Source: Planctomycetota bacterium (GTDB lineage Bacteria > Planctomycetota > UBA11346). Taken from it: DNA of 49,913 nucleotides. The stretch spans positions 1 through 49,913 of the forward strand of contig JAQIBG010000005.1 in the NCBI GenBank assembly GCA_027859175.1. The letters run 5' to 3'. A model generated the notes under the pieces. The model was given only the letters and a program-made list of their open reading frames with translations, was not told where the DNA came from and ran no database searches. Shown here in pieces: positions 42,042-49,913 of this stretch (its first letter is position 1; every line of letters begins with the position of its first letter). The translations under genes were made by a program, and so were the position numbers.

Positions 42042-42126
42042 CTAAGCGCCTGGTCACCGAACACTGCGCCGCATCGCGAGCGCAAACAACTGGCGCCCAT
42101 GCTAAGGCTGAAGAGGCTCATCGGTG

Positions 42127-43596
42127 ATGGACCCTGAGCAGGACCCCGCAGATACCGACAATCGCCTTCGCGGCGAGGTAGGGGCGGCAACGGGTGATAT
42201 TCCCACTGGCCGGCTTCGTAACGAAGACGTACTCGATCAACCGGCTTCACCAGCCGCCGGTTTAACCCTGCGCGGCTTGGGTGGCGGGCAGGGGGTGCCA
42301 GTTCTGGCCGAGGGCTACCGAACCGGCGGCACCATCGGCACCGGCGCGATGGCCAACATCCTTGAGGCCGACCAGCAGACCCTGTGGCGCACCGTTGCGA
42401 TCAAAACCCTCAAGCCCGAACGGCGCACGCCCAACGATCAGCGCAGCTTCCTCGCCGAGTCGATCGCCACCGCCAAACTCGAACACCCGAACATTGTTCC
42501 CGTGCACGATCTGGTCCGCGATGAGAGCGGTCATCTGCAGTTGGTAATGAAGCGGGTGGTGGGGCGTACCTGGAAAGATTTGCTCCACCCGCAAAACGAT
42601 GCCGATGAAGCCGCGGCCGACGAACTCGACCTCGACGACCATCTCGAATTTCTGCTTAAGATTTGCGACGCCGTCGCATACGCGCATGCCTTTGGCATTT
42701 TGCACCGCGACCTGAAACCCGAGAATGTGATGGTCGGTGATTTCGGTGAAGTGCTGGTCATGGACTGGGGCTGTGCGGTGACCTACGGCGACTACCACGT
42801 TGCTGGCATGAGCCACCTCACCGAACTCGAAACCATTTCCGGCACACCCAACTATATCGCACCAGAAATGGCCCGCGGCGACGACAGCCGAACCGGCCCT
42901 TGGTCAGACGTCTATCTGCTCGGCGGCATGTTGTACGAAGTACTGACCGGCGAAGCCCCGCATCATGGCAAAACGGTGCGCGACGTTTTGGCGCGCGCCG
43001 CTCGCGGCAAGGTGCCACCGCCGCGCCATCGCAATCCGGCACGCGCGATGCCTGACGAACTGGTTGAATTGTGCACCGCAGCCTTGGCTGCCAATATCGA
43101 CGAGCGGATTCAGGGCGTTAAAGAATTTGCCAGCGAGCTCCGTAATTATCGCAAACACGGTGAAGCCTACCGGCTTGCCGAAGCGGCCCGCGAACAACTG
43201 CGCGTTGCCAAGCAGGCCCGCGCCAGCCAGGCCGGCCGGCATTATCGCCGGGCTGTTGCCTGCTGCGAACAGGCTCTTGATATGTGGCCCGAGCGCAGCA
43301 TTCAGATGCTCACGGTGCGCGCCCTGCTCGAAGCCGCCGGCGATGCGGTGGCCACTGGCGACCTCGGCGTTGCCGCTTCAGACGCGCGCGCTGCCGAAGC
43401 CTTGGCCGAAGAACTGGGCTTCGAAGATCAAGCCCGCAAGGCCGCCGAAATATTGGTGCTTTGTCATCAACCCGCCGAACAGGCCGACCGCCGCTTCGCC
43501 GCCCTCGAACTGACGATCACCAAACTCCGCTTTCTCGCTGCCGCCCTGCTCGCACTCGCCGTTCTCGGCACCGCGCTTGGGGCTGTCCTGTTCTAG
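42127..43596 (+). CDS. Tail-anchored Ser/Thr protein kinase
   Basis: The 489-residue kinase has the Gly loop GTIGTGAMANI, Lys in VAIKTLKPE, HRDLKPENVM (D195), DWG (213-215) and APE (245), so its activation segment is of normal length. After the kinase domain come about 130 helical residues (AREQLRVAKQARASQAGRHYRRAVACCEQALDMWPE) that look TPR-like. A single C-terminal membrane segment FLAAALLALAVLGTALGAVLF ends the protein with no outer domain, so the whole catalytic part is cytoplasmic. The N-terminal 55 residues are disordered and acidic. The start is ATG 42127; a GTG at 42124 is directly adjacent. Confidence 0.9.
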   Translation: MDPEQDPADTDNRLRGEVGAATGDIPTGRLRNEDVLDQPASPAAGLTLRGLGGGQGVPVLAEGYRTGGTIGTGAMANILEADQQTLWRTVAIKTLKPERRTPNDQRSFLAESIATAKLEHPNIVPVHDLVRDESGHLQLVMKRVVGRTWKDLLHPQNDADEAAADELDLDDHLEFLLKICDAVAYAHAFGILHRDLKPENVMVGDFGEVLVMDWGCAVTYGDYHVAGMSHLTELETISGTPNYIAPEMARGDDSRTGPWSDVYLLGGMLYEVLTGEAPHHGKTVRDVLARAARGKVPPPRHRNPARAMPDELVELCTAALAANIDERIQGVKEFASELRNYRKHGEAYRLAEAAREQLRVAKQARASQAGRHYRRAVACCEQALDMWPERSIQMLTVRALLEAAGDAVATGDLGVAASDARAAEALAEELGFEDQARKAAEILVLCHQPAEQADRRFAALELTITKLRFLAAALLALAVLGTALGAVLF

Positions 43597-43605
43597 AATT
43601 AGACC

Positions 43606-43784
43606 TAGCAGGAGGGAGTTGAGGGAGTTGACGTCCGAGTGAGTTTTGAGGGCTTGGCTGCGAAGCCGCTCTCGGTCTGTTCAGTGCGCGCCGTTGGTTC
43701 CGCGCTCGAGCCGGTACCGCTCGGCACAAAACCTGAAACATCCCCACTCATTCGGACCTCAACTCCCTCAACTTCCTCCTGCTA
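43606..43784. repeat. 179-bp element with 39-bp inverted ends between convergent genes
   Basis: TAGCAGGAGGGAGTTGAGGG at 43606 begins an arm that matches the reverse complement of the right arm (43746-43784) at 36 of 39 positions. On the plus strand, two of the three differences would be G-U pairs. The 101-base centre has its own small stem (GGCTTGGCTGCGAAGCC). No clear target duplication is visible. The right end supplies the stop codon (TAG) of the ccsBA gene. It may be a MITE or a large bidirectional terminator. Confidence 0.7.
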
Positions 43785-46700
43785 ATCTAGCTCTCCTAAT
43801 TCCGCGCTGACGCGGGCGCGTTTGAGGTCGCGGAAGCGAGCCAACAGGCCGAGGCCGAACATCACCAAGACCACCGAGTAGGCGATCAGGATTGCCTGCA
43901 TCACGCCATCGGTGTGGCCATAGCTATGCAGGCCGGCGCCGAGTTGGTTGACGTGCCACCACGAGAAAACAACCACGCCAATGGTCAAGACCGCTGCCAA
44001 GCACAGACCATAGGCACGAATCCATCCGGCCATCCGGGCGTGCAGAATGGCCAACTGCGCCAGCACGATGAGCAAGGCGCCGTTCTCTTTCGGGTCCCAG
44101 CCCCAGAAACGGCCCCAACTCTCATTGGCCCAGATGCCGCCGAGAATGGTGCCAACCACGGCAAACACGAGGCCGAAGCAGGTCACGCCGTAGACCAATT
44201 GAGCGATCGAGCGGTACAACTGCTTGTCGTCACGGCGGAAGCCAATCAGACGTCCGCCGAGATAGACGATGGCAATTGCGCCAGCCAGCAAACCAGCCGC
44301 GTACCCGAGGGTCACCGTGGTAACATGGGTCGCGAGCCAGAAGTTGGTGTCGAGCACGGCAATCAACTGCGGCATGGTGTCCACTGCTTCAGTGGTTTCA
44401 TATCGCATGGCCAAGAACAGACCCATCGCGCCCAGTAGTGACACCAAAGAGAGCGCCACGCGGTTGCGAACAATCGCTTCGATAATCAACCCCAGCAAGC
44501 CGATGCTGCCAGTAATAAACAACACGGTTTCGTACAAAGTACTCACCGGCGGGCGTTCGCGCAGAATACAGCGCCAGGTGATCGCCGCGATAACCAGCAC
44601 CACTGCTAGCGCGCTGCTCGTCCACACGCTACCAGCCAGGATCTTGCTGCTGGGCCGCAGCCACAGCATTGCTGTGAGCACGAAGGCCAGCACAAACAGC
44701 AGCAGAGCCTTGTACAGCAGGTCTTGTCGGTAGTAGCTGTCTTCCGACGCGATCTTGCGATACTCGCCACGTTCAGCGGCAAGCCCGGCCGACTGATCAT
44801 GCACCGCTTGGGCCGCGCTGAGCAGGGCGGCTTCATCAGTCCCTGCGTCGAACACGGCCTGCCATGCGCCCAGGATCCCCAAATGACGACTCCAATCGTG
44901 ACCATGCCCGTCGCCATGGATCATACCCGACAGCATCGCACTTGTGGTGAGCCAGGTTTCGTCGGTCGGATGCATTGGCGGCAAGAAAGCCGGCTCGGAT
45001 TCAACTTTCAAGATTGTGACCGCGCGTCCGAGAACCTGTTCGAGTCGGCGGCGCTCAGAGGCCCGCAGTTCTTCATCACTAATTTCGGTAATGTTATCCA
45101 GGGCGTACAGGAGGGGGGCACGGTGTTCATAGACTTCAAGGGCAGTGGCCGAATCAGTACCAATGAACTTTTCTAACACCGGGCTGCCGGTGGGGTCAAT
45201 GCGCCAGCGAACAACTTCCATGCCATCGCGCCAGCGCTCAAAGCTGCGGATATTCTCGGCCAAACCGAGGATCTGATTTTCACGATAGTCACGCTGCTTG
45301 CGATCTTTGGCACTAATGCCGTCAGCCAGGGCCATCAAGGCCTGACGCCCAGGCAGCAGGTCTTGGTAGCTGTAGCGATCGCGCTTTTTCTTTTCGTCGT
45401 GGTCCATCCCAATCGCATCGAGCACTTCGCTGGTCTGCAATTGGAACACGTTTTGCTGCTCGGCAATCTCAGGCCGCAAGATGAGGTCAAGCGCCCAGGC
45501 CGTTGGCTCGATCGTGACACCAGCATAACGCACACTGCGGCGACCATTAAGGCGCAGCAGGGTAAACGAGGCGGCAGTCGACAGAGGCTTGATGCGTCCA
45601 GCTTCCTGCACCGGAATCGTGCGGAAGATTGACACCGCGGATGCCGGCCAGGGCTCATAAACAGGGCCCTCGGTTTCAGCAGCAGGAGCCTGAGTAAGAC
45701 CAATCAGCAACAGACCGACTATGCCTACCGCCTGTAGCGCAGCGCGGCGAGCGGCGGCACTGCGGCTCATATAGCGCAGTAGCATCGAGCCGAAATGCCA
45801 CACGAGGCCTATCGCGATGATAATGCACGACCATAGCGGCCACTGATCAGAAGGGTTTTCCACAACTTGGAACACGCTGTACATGGGGTCATTTGGCCCG
45901 GCGCCCGGGGGGCCATAACTGGCCTGAAACATCACCACGCCATCACGCCGCAATGGTTCGTTCATCTGAATCAGGTGCCCTTGTTCATCTTCGTCGAGCA
46001 CGGTGATTTTACTGCGGAAGCTCCGCGCCATACCCGTGCCCGGGTGGAATTCGGCCATGAAGTCATCAAGGCGAACCGAAAACGGCATCGGGTATTGATA
46101 ATGCCGCAGGGTGACACCGAACTGTTTGCCGTCTGACGCCACGGTCCACGGCAATTGTGCGTCGCCGTACAGGAGGCCGCGCTGTTCTCCTTCGGTGCCA
46201 GCCACGCGTGCCTGCAGGCCAATGACATTGCGTTCGGCCTCAGCTTCTCGTTCCTGCGGCAGCAAGAACCAGCCATCCACCACCGGAGTTTGCGCATCAA
46301 CCATCGGCCCTTTCGGTACGGCCCGGCAGTTTGCTTGAAACCCACCGAGTTCTAAAGTGAAGGGCAACTCTGGGTGGTTAAAGCTGCGCCACTCCTCAGC
46401 GTCAAGATGGCTGAAGGAGTCGGATGGAATGCGGTATTCGCGGATCGTACCGTCGTCACGCTCAGCACTGATCGCTACCTCCCACAGATAGTGATCATTG
46501 TAGTAGGCCGACTGAGCGCCTTCTTGCAGCAGCAAGTAGCCTTCTTGGGCCATGTGAAATTTCACAGCGCCCGCCACCATCATGATCACAATACCGAAAT
46601 GGATCACCAAGATGCCTGCGCGTCGCCATTGCCATTTAAGCCGCACGATACCGCCGCAGATCAAATTGATCGTCAGCAAGAGCATCGCCAGGTAGCCGCC

Positions 46701-46973
46701 CGGAAGCGGAAACGCAAACGGGCCCGGCAAGGGCTGGATCACGTACCAAGAATCAAAATAGAGCTCTTGGGCCGCAAGCAGGCCATGCTCGACCTGATGA
46801 AAGGTGCCCAGAATGGTGAGCAAGAATAAGATCAACAGCAGCACGACGGCCGTCTTGAGCGAACTGGCAATTTTCCACAGGGTCAGCCACCACGCCTGTG
46901 GCGCTAGGCTTGGCTTCTGCGACGAATTCGGCTCTGGGATTGCGGCATCGGGGCCTGGTGTGACCTCGCTCAT
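43782..46973 (-). CDS. ccsBA: Fused ResB-CcsA cytochrome c synthase (system II, CcsBA)
   Basis: The 1,063-residue protein joins both halves of the system II heme exporter and ligase. The ResB part (1-430) has four membrane segments and a large periplasmic domain. A spacer with a signal-like segment (AALQAVGIVGLLLIGLTQAPAAE) and about 260 soluble residues follows. The CcsA part (from about 760) carries the WWD motif WANESWGRFWGWDPKENGAL, with flanking histidines in ATHVTTVTLGYAAG and SWWHVNQLGAGLHSYG. It attaches heme to CXXCH sites, as needed by ActA, ActE and the monoheme cytochrome. The start overlaps the upstream lipoprotein gene (ATGA). Confidence 0.95.
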   Translation of the reverse strand: MSEVTPGPDAAIPEPNSSQKPSLAPQAWWLTLWKIASSLKTAVVLLLILFLLTILGTFHQVEHGLLAAQELYFDSWYVIQPLPGPFAFPLPGGYLAMLLLTINLICGGIVRLKWQWRRAGILVIHFGIVIMMVAGAVKFHMAQEGYLLLQEGAQSAYYNDHYLWEVAISAERDDGTIREYRIPSDSFSHLDAEEWRSFNHPELPFTLELGGFQANCRAVPKGPMVDAQTPVVDGWFLLPQEREAEAERNVIGLQARVAGTEGEQRGLLYGDAQLPWTVASDGKQFGVTLRHYQYPMPFSVRLDDFMAEFHPGTGMARSFRSKITVLDEDEQGHLIQMNEPLRRDGVVMFQASYGPPGAGPNDPMYSVFQVVENPSDQWPLWSCIIIAIGLVWHFGSMLLRYMSRSAAARRAALQAVGIVGLLLIGLTQAPAAETEGPVYEPWPASAVSIFRTIPVQEAGRIKPLSTAASFTLLRLNGRRSVRYAGVTIEPTAWALDLILRPEIAEQQNVFQLQTSEVLDAIGMDHDEKKKRDRYSYQDLLPGRQALMALADGISAKDRKQRDYRENQILGLAENIRSFERWRDGMEVVRWRIDPTGSPVLEKFIGTDSATALEVYEHRAPLLYALDNITEISDEELRASERRRLEQVLGRAVTILKVESEPAFLPPMHPTDETWLTTSAMLSGMIHGDGHGHDWSRHLGILGAWQAVFDAGTDEAALLSAAQAVHDQSAGLAAERGEYRKIASEDSYYRQDLLYKALLLFVLAFVLTAMLWLRPSSKILAGSVWTSSALAVVLVIAAITWRCILRERPPVSTLYETVLFITGSIGLLGLIIEAIVRNRVALSLVSLLGAMGLFLAMRYETTEAVDTMPQLIAVLDTNFWLATHVTTVTLGYAAGLLAGAIAIVYLGGRLIGFRRDDKQLYRSIAQLVYGVTCFGLVFAVVGTILGGIWANESWGRFWGWDPKENGALLIVLAQLAILHARMAGWIRAYGLCLAAVLTIGVVVFSWWHVNQLGAGLHSYGHTDGVMQAILIAYSVVLVMFGLGLLARFRDLKRARVSAELGELD

Positions 46974-47593
46974 GGCGCCACCTCCTTGATCGAGGTGATA
47001 AAGACCGCGAGCCCGTCACGCATCGATTCGACCTCGCTGCGTTGACCGATGAGCTTGATCGTAATCACGTCACCACCACGAATCTGCACATAGCCAATCA
47101 AGGCCGCATCCTCAATCGGTTCGGCACCCATGCCGCCTCCAAAGGGGCCGGTGACCGCAACTTCAATAGCGGGCTCGCCAAGCAGCGTCACCTGAGGCAA
47201 CGCTGCAATACCGGCAGCATCAAGCGGCGCAGCGCCAAATTGGCCCCGCCAACGATTGACATTATCGGGCAAGGCATCGGGCCCGCCAACACGCGTCACG
47301 CTCAGGTAGCAAGACGCGCCACCGGTGGTTTGCAGGTTGATGCTACGCATCCCGTTGGCATCCAAGTCGCTCCAGCCGTCAGGGAGCTCGAAGGCGAATG
47401 CCGAGGCCTGGGGCGCGCTCGAGGCATCCGGCATCACAAAGGCCTGTCGACCGCCAAAGCGTTGATCACTACTACGGCCCAATTGCCGATCATGCGGCGC
47501 CACGTCGCGTTGATCGTCAATCGTTACCGGATCCAAGCCTTCACCGCAGGCCGCCAGCAAACATACACAAAGGGCAACACTAAAGCGTCCCAT
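46970..47593 (-). CDS. Predicted lipoprotein upstream of ccsBA
   Basis: I do not recognise the family. The signal peptide MGRFSVALCVCLLAACGEG has a clear lipobox LAAC, so Cys16 would be lipidated. The mature part of about 190 residues contains FAFELPDGWSDLDANGMRSINLQ and GDVITIKLIGQRSEVESMRDGLAVFI. This pattern resembles secreted or anchored domains that carry an ELPxGW start, often annotated only as unknown. The ATG at 47593 follows a strong ribosome-binding site (GGGAGGAG) and replaces the track start. It overlaps ccsBA (ATGA), so it probably works with cytochrome c maturation. Confidence 0.72.
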   Translation of the reverse strand: MGRFSVALCVCLLAACGEGLDPVTIDDQRDVAPHDRQLGRSSDQRFGGRQAFVMPDASSAPQASAFAFELPDGWSDLDANGMRSINLQTTGGASCYLSVTRVGGPDALPDNVNRWRGQFGAAPLDAAGIAALPQVTLLGEPAIEVAVTGPFGGGMGAEPIEDAALIGYVQIRGGDVITIKLIGQRSEVESMRDGLAVFITSIKEVAP

Positions 47594-47607
47594 GGCTCTC
47601 CTCCCAG

Positions 47608-47650
47608 CGGTGGACGCCACCGGGGCCGAGGTCTTACCTTTCGGCCCCGG
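47608..47650. promoter_or_regulatory. Two adjacent hairpins in the divergent lipoprotein/hemX region
   Basis: CGGTGG-ACG-CCACCG (47608-47622) overlaps the start of a 10-bp stem CCGGGGCCGA / TCGGCCCCGG (47620-47650). They lie just upstream of the ribosome-binding site of the lipoprotein-ccsBA unit, so they would fall in its 5' leader. The two stems share bases and could be mutually exclusive, which suggests possible control. No known riboswitch is recognised. Confidence 0.4.
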
Positions 47651-47731
47651 AGGGCAACCGAATCACGGTCTCGAATCGATCGCCGACGCCCCCTGATCAG
47701 CAATTCTTGAGCTCGCCGCTCGACGACTACC

Positions 47732-48529
47732 ATGCTGCAGATGCACATCCTGGCGCTCATTTTTGTAGCCGCCGCCGGCGCCACGTTCTGTGGTGCCGCC
47801 GTTCTGCGTTGGCTCGCGCTTGCACGCGGTGCCGATGCCAGGCGTGGGTGGTGGGCCATCTGGCTCGGAATCGCCCTGCTCTCGCTCGGTCTCATCGCCA
47901 GCCTGCTTGATGGCACGCACCTGCCCTTCACCTACGGCGTGCTCGGCTCCTGGGCTGCCGTCGCCAGCGTCGTTTTCCTCGCACGTTATCTCACCTTGCC
48001 CAGTCGCGGGCTCCTGGTGCTGCCGGTAGGGGGCATGGCCCTCTTGGTGGCGATGGCCAGTATCGCCGGGCCGAACCGCGCAGCGCCCGAACAGGCCGTC
48101 CCCTGGATTACGATGGTTCACGTGGCTTTCATGGCGACGCATATGGCCGCCGTGCTGGTTACCGGTGCGGCCGGTTGTTTATGGCTGCTGACCCGGCGCC
48201 AACTCAAGGCCGCAGCTCCCGGCGTCCTCAAATTGCCCTCCCTGCCCTTATCTGCCACCGTGGTTGACCGCGGCATGGTGGTGAGCGCCGCCTTGCTGAT
48301 CGGTGGCCTTGCCACGGGCGGCGCGGCGATGCAGCAAGCGCCCGACTTCACCTTAGCCCACGGAACGCCCATTTTGGCCCTGGTTGCAATGGCGCTCTTG
48401 ATCGCCCTGCTGGGTCTGCGTGCCAGTGGCACTGGGCACCGGCGCAGCCTGGCGTGGGGCTCTTTGGTTCTGCTGTTGGTAACGGCGAGTTCGGTGGTCA
48501 GCTTGTTGGTGAGCCCGCCGCATGGCTGA
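47732..48529 (+). CDS. HemX/CcsA-like membrane protein upstream of hemA
   Basis: About eight membrane segments in 265 residues, beginning MLQMHILALIFVAAAGATFCG. The central part VPWITMVHVAFMATHMAAVLVTGAAGCLWLL fits the CcsA/HemX (YpjD) superfamily, with a His pair in the predicted heme-facing helices, but the WWD motif is absent. In Bacillus, HemX lowers the amount of HemA. Its coupling to hemA (eight-base overlap) supports that role here. It could also be a divergent cytochrome c assembly protein. Confidence 0.8.
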   Translation: MLQMHILALIFVAAAGATFCGAAVLRWLALARGADARRGWWAIWLGIALLSLGLIASLLDGTHLPFTYGVLGSWAAVASVVFLARYLTLPSRGLLVLPVGGMALLVAMASIAGPNRAAPEQAVPWITMVHVAFMATHMAAVLVTGAAGCLWLLTRRQLKAAAPGVLKLPSLPLSATVVDRGMVVSAALLIGGLATGGAAMQQAPDFTLAHGTPILALVAMALLIALLGLRASGTGHRRSLAWGSLVLLLVTASSVVSLLVSPPHG

Positions 48530-49775
48530 TGGCATTCATGTCATCGGCATCGATCATCACCGTTCGCCCATTGATCTTCGCGAACGCATGGCCGTAGGCC
48601 CGGGTGACCTGCAAGGTCTGCTGGCCGATCTGTGTGAACATCCTGGCGTCACCGAAGCCGTAGCCCTGAGTACCTGCAATCGCTGCGAGTTTTATCTCGG
48701 CGGCAGCATCGACCTCAACGCCGTGATCGGCATGTTGGCGCAGCGCCAGGGGGTCTTGGTCGATGACTTGCGCAGCCACTGTTACGATCTCGATGGTCGC
48801 GACGCCGTGCGCCATCTGTTTCGCGTGGTTGCGAGCCTCGAATCGATGGTGATTGGCGAATACCAGATCATGCATCAAACGCGCATTGCCTACGAGCAAG
48901 CGCGACTGCACCGCCACACCGGCAACCTCCTCAACCCGGTTTTCCAACGCGCGCTCGCCGCCGGCAAAGAAGTCCGCAATGCCACCGGGATTGGTCGCTA
49001 CAAGCTCTCAATGGCTTCTATCGCCGTTGACCTAGCCGAGCATATCCACGGTAAACTTAAGAAGAAACGGCTGCTGGTTATCGGTGCCGGTGAAATGGCC
49101 GAACTCGCCCTGAGGCATTTTGTTGATAACGGCATCGCCACAGTGAGTTTGGTTAATCGCACTCGTGAACGAGCGCTTGAGCTGTCAAACGATGCCCACG
49201 GCGGCGCCAATATTTCCGTGCGCCACTGGTCAGACTTGGGCGATATCCTTGGTGAACACGACATTATCGTGAGTTCTACCGCTGCTTCCCATGCCGTAAT
49301 CACGCCCGAGGCGGCGCGCGCCGCCTTGCGCCAACGGCGTGGGGCGATGATGTATATTGACCTCGCCGTCCCGCGCGATGTCGACCCAGCGGTTGGCGAC
49401 ATCGACGAAGCCTACCTGTATAATGTTGATCACCTGGAACAGGTGGTTGCAGCCAATCAGCAGTTACGCGTTGATGAAATAGACGCGGCCGCTGCGCTCA
49501 TCGATGAGCGCGTCTCAGAAACGCTCCAAGCGACCAATCGTGATCGCGGCCAGCTGCGCGGCGAGGTGGCACGCTTTTTCGATCAGGTTGTTGACGAGGA
49601 AGCCGAACGCCTGGCGCGCAAGCTCCCGCTCGGCAATGACGATCGCGGCCAGGTTCGCTACGGACTCAAACGAGTCGGCAACAAGTTACAGCATCGATTG
49701 CTGCAATGGTTGCGCGACCACGAAGACGACCCTGAAGCCGAGTCGATAGTCCGCGAGTTGCTCGAACTCGACTGA
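48522..49775 (+). CDS. hemA: Glutamyl-tRNA reductase
   Basis: This NADPH-dependent enzyme reduces Glu-tRNA(Glu) to glutamate-1-semialdehyde, the first committed step of C5-pathway heme synthesis. The catalytic Cys is C52 in STCNRCEFY (usually STCNRTE). SLESMVIGEYQIMHQ and the nucleotide-binding LLVIGAGEMAELALRHF are typical, and the C-terminal dimerisation helix is complete. The length is 417 residues. It overlaps hemX by eight bases. The location beside ccsBA ties tetrapyrrole supply to cytochrome assembly. Confidence 0.95.
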   Translation: MADGIHVIGIDHHRSPIDLRERMAVGPGDLQGLLADLCEHPGVTEAVALSTCNRCEFYLGGSIDLNAVIGMLAQRQGVLVDDLRSHCYDLDGRDAVRHLFRVVASLESMVIGEYQIMHQTRIAYEQARLHRHTGNLLNPVFQRALAAGKEVRNATGIGRYKLSMASIAVDLAEHIHGKLKKKRLLVIGAGEMAELALRHFVDNGIATVSLVNRTRERALELSNDAHGGANISVRHWSDLGDILGEHDIIVSSTAASHAVITPEAARAALRQRRGAMMYIDLAVPRDVDPAVGDIDEAYLYNVDHLEQVVAANQQLRVDEIDAAAALIDERVSETLQATNRDRGQLRGEVARFFDQVVDEEAERLARKLPLGNDDRGQVRYGLKRVGNKLQHRLLQWLRDHEDDPEAESIVRELLELD

Positions 49776-49784
49776 ATTATTCAT

Positions 49785-49862
49785 CGAAGGGGGCCCTTCG
49801 GATCTCACGGTTCAGAGCTAGCGCTCGAGGGCCGTTAGGGGGTCTCTGCGGGAGTCGCAGAG
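49785..49862 (+). other. Two hairpins after hemA, no gene seen to the window end
   Basis: CGAAGGG-GG-CCCTTCG (49785-49800) comes ten bases after the hemA stop, and CTCTGCG-GGAGT-CGCAGAG lies at 49844-49862. Neither has a T-run. The first could be a terminator for hemX-hemA. I see no coding sequence from 49776 to 49913. Confidence 0.45.
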
Positions 49863-49913
49863 GGGGCCTGTTGGTGTGGCTTGACTGGGGGCGTTTCGTT
49901 AGCGGTGCCAGCA

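Noticed and set aside
41751-42250. Small ORFs across the MITE-like region
   Set aside because: They run through inverted repeats and hairpin arms; no motif and no credible ribosome-binding site.
47732-48529. A second full cytochrome c synthase CcsA
   Set aside because: The WWD motif is missing and the gene is coupled to hemA, so HemX-like is the better call.
1-49913. CRISPR arrays, prophage or integrated plasmid genes
   Set aside because: No regularly spaced direct repeats, integrase, transposase or phage structural genes are seen; the gene content is housekeeping and respiratory.

Overview
The window is a GC-rich (about 60% by eye), gene-dense bacterial chromosome segment with no phage genes, transposase or CRISPR array. 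Two eukaryotic-type Ser/Thr kinases carry DWG instead of DFG. One of them has the kinase, beta-sandwich and TPR layout that I know from chlamydial PknD. With alternative complex III, system II cytochrome c maturation and abundant GTG starts, this points to the PVC superphylum, most likely Planctomycetota. That placement is inference.

Layout. 1-3222 (minus): a tightly overlapping operon zapE-like / ybeY / DUF368 polyprenyl-phosphate transporter / WecA-MraY-type sugar-phosphate transferase. The last gene is cut by the window edge and absent from the ORF track. 3251-6211 (minus): PreP-like M16 peptidase, tRNA-Gly(TCC) and a terminator. 6391-9540 (plus): large PknD-like kinase. 9698-13112 (minus): truD, class IV aminotransferase, miaB. 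13260-15379 (plus): glgA and a lipoprotein. 15376-17441 (minus): LolD/LolC-E type ABC exporter. 17545-21068 (plus): a FolD / homocysteine methyltransferase / MTHFR-like triple fusion, then an SDR. 21171-22393 (plus): 2-Cys peroxiredoxin and a hypothetical gene.

22564-38914 (plus) is one respiratory operon of 14 genes: alternative complex III (actA-F), a monoheme cytochrome c, an A2-type cytochrome oxidase (coxB, coxA), heme A synthesis (ctaA, ctaB), Cox11-type copper chaperone (ctaG), a 78-residue membrane protein and coxC. Electrons would pass from quinol through ActB/ActA/ActE and the monoheme cytochrome to CuA and oxygen. The ResB-CcsA cytochrome c synthase (43782-46973) and hemX-hemA (47732-49775) lie close by, so heme synthesis, heme attachment and the heme-using enzymes sit within about 28 kb.

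Between them are an MFS exporter, an unknown anchored protein and a tail-anchored kinase. Three palindromic or terminal-inverted-repeat elements sit at gene ends (9554-9674, 41891-42041, 43606-43784). The second has MITE hallmarks and lies directly against a stop codon; the third supplies the stop codon of ccsBA.

Most interesting points: the triple one-carbon fusion with a substituted FolD lysine and an apparently degenerate MTHFR domain; the PknD-like kinase with an activation segment expanded by about 150 residues; the MITE-like elements at gene ends; and the ACIII plus A2 oxidase operon with its small unassigned membrane protein.
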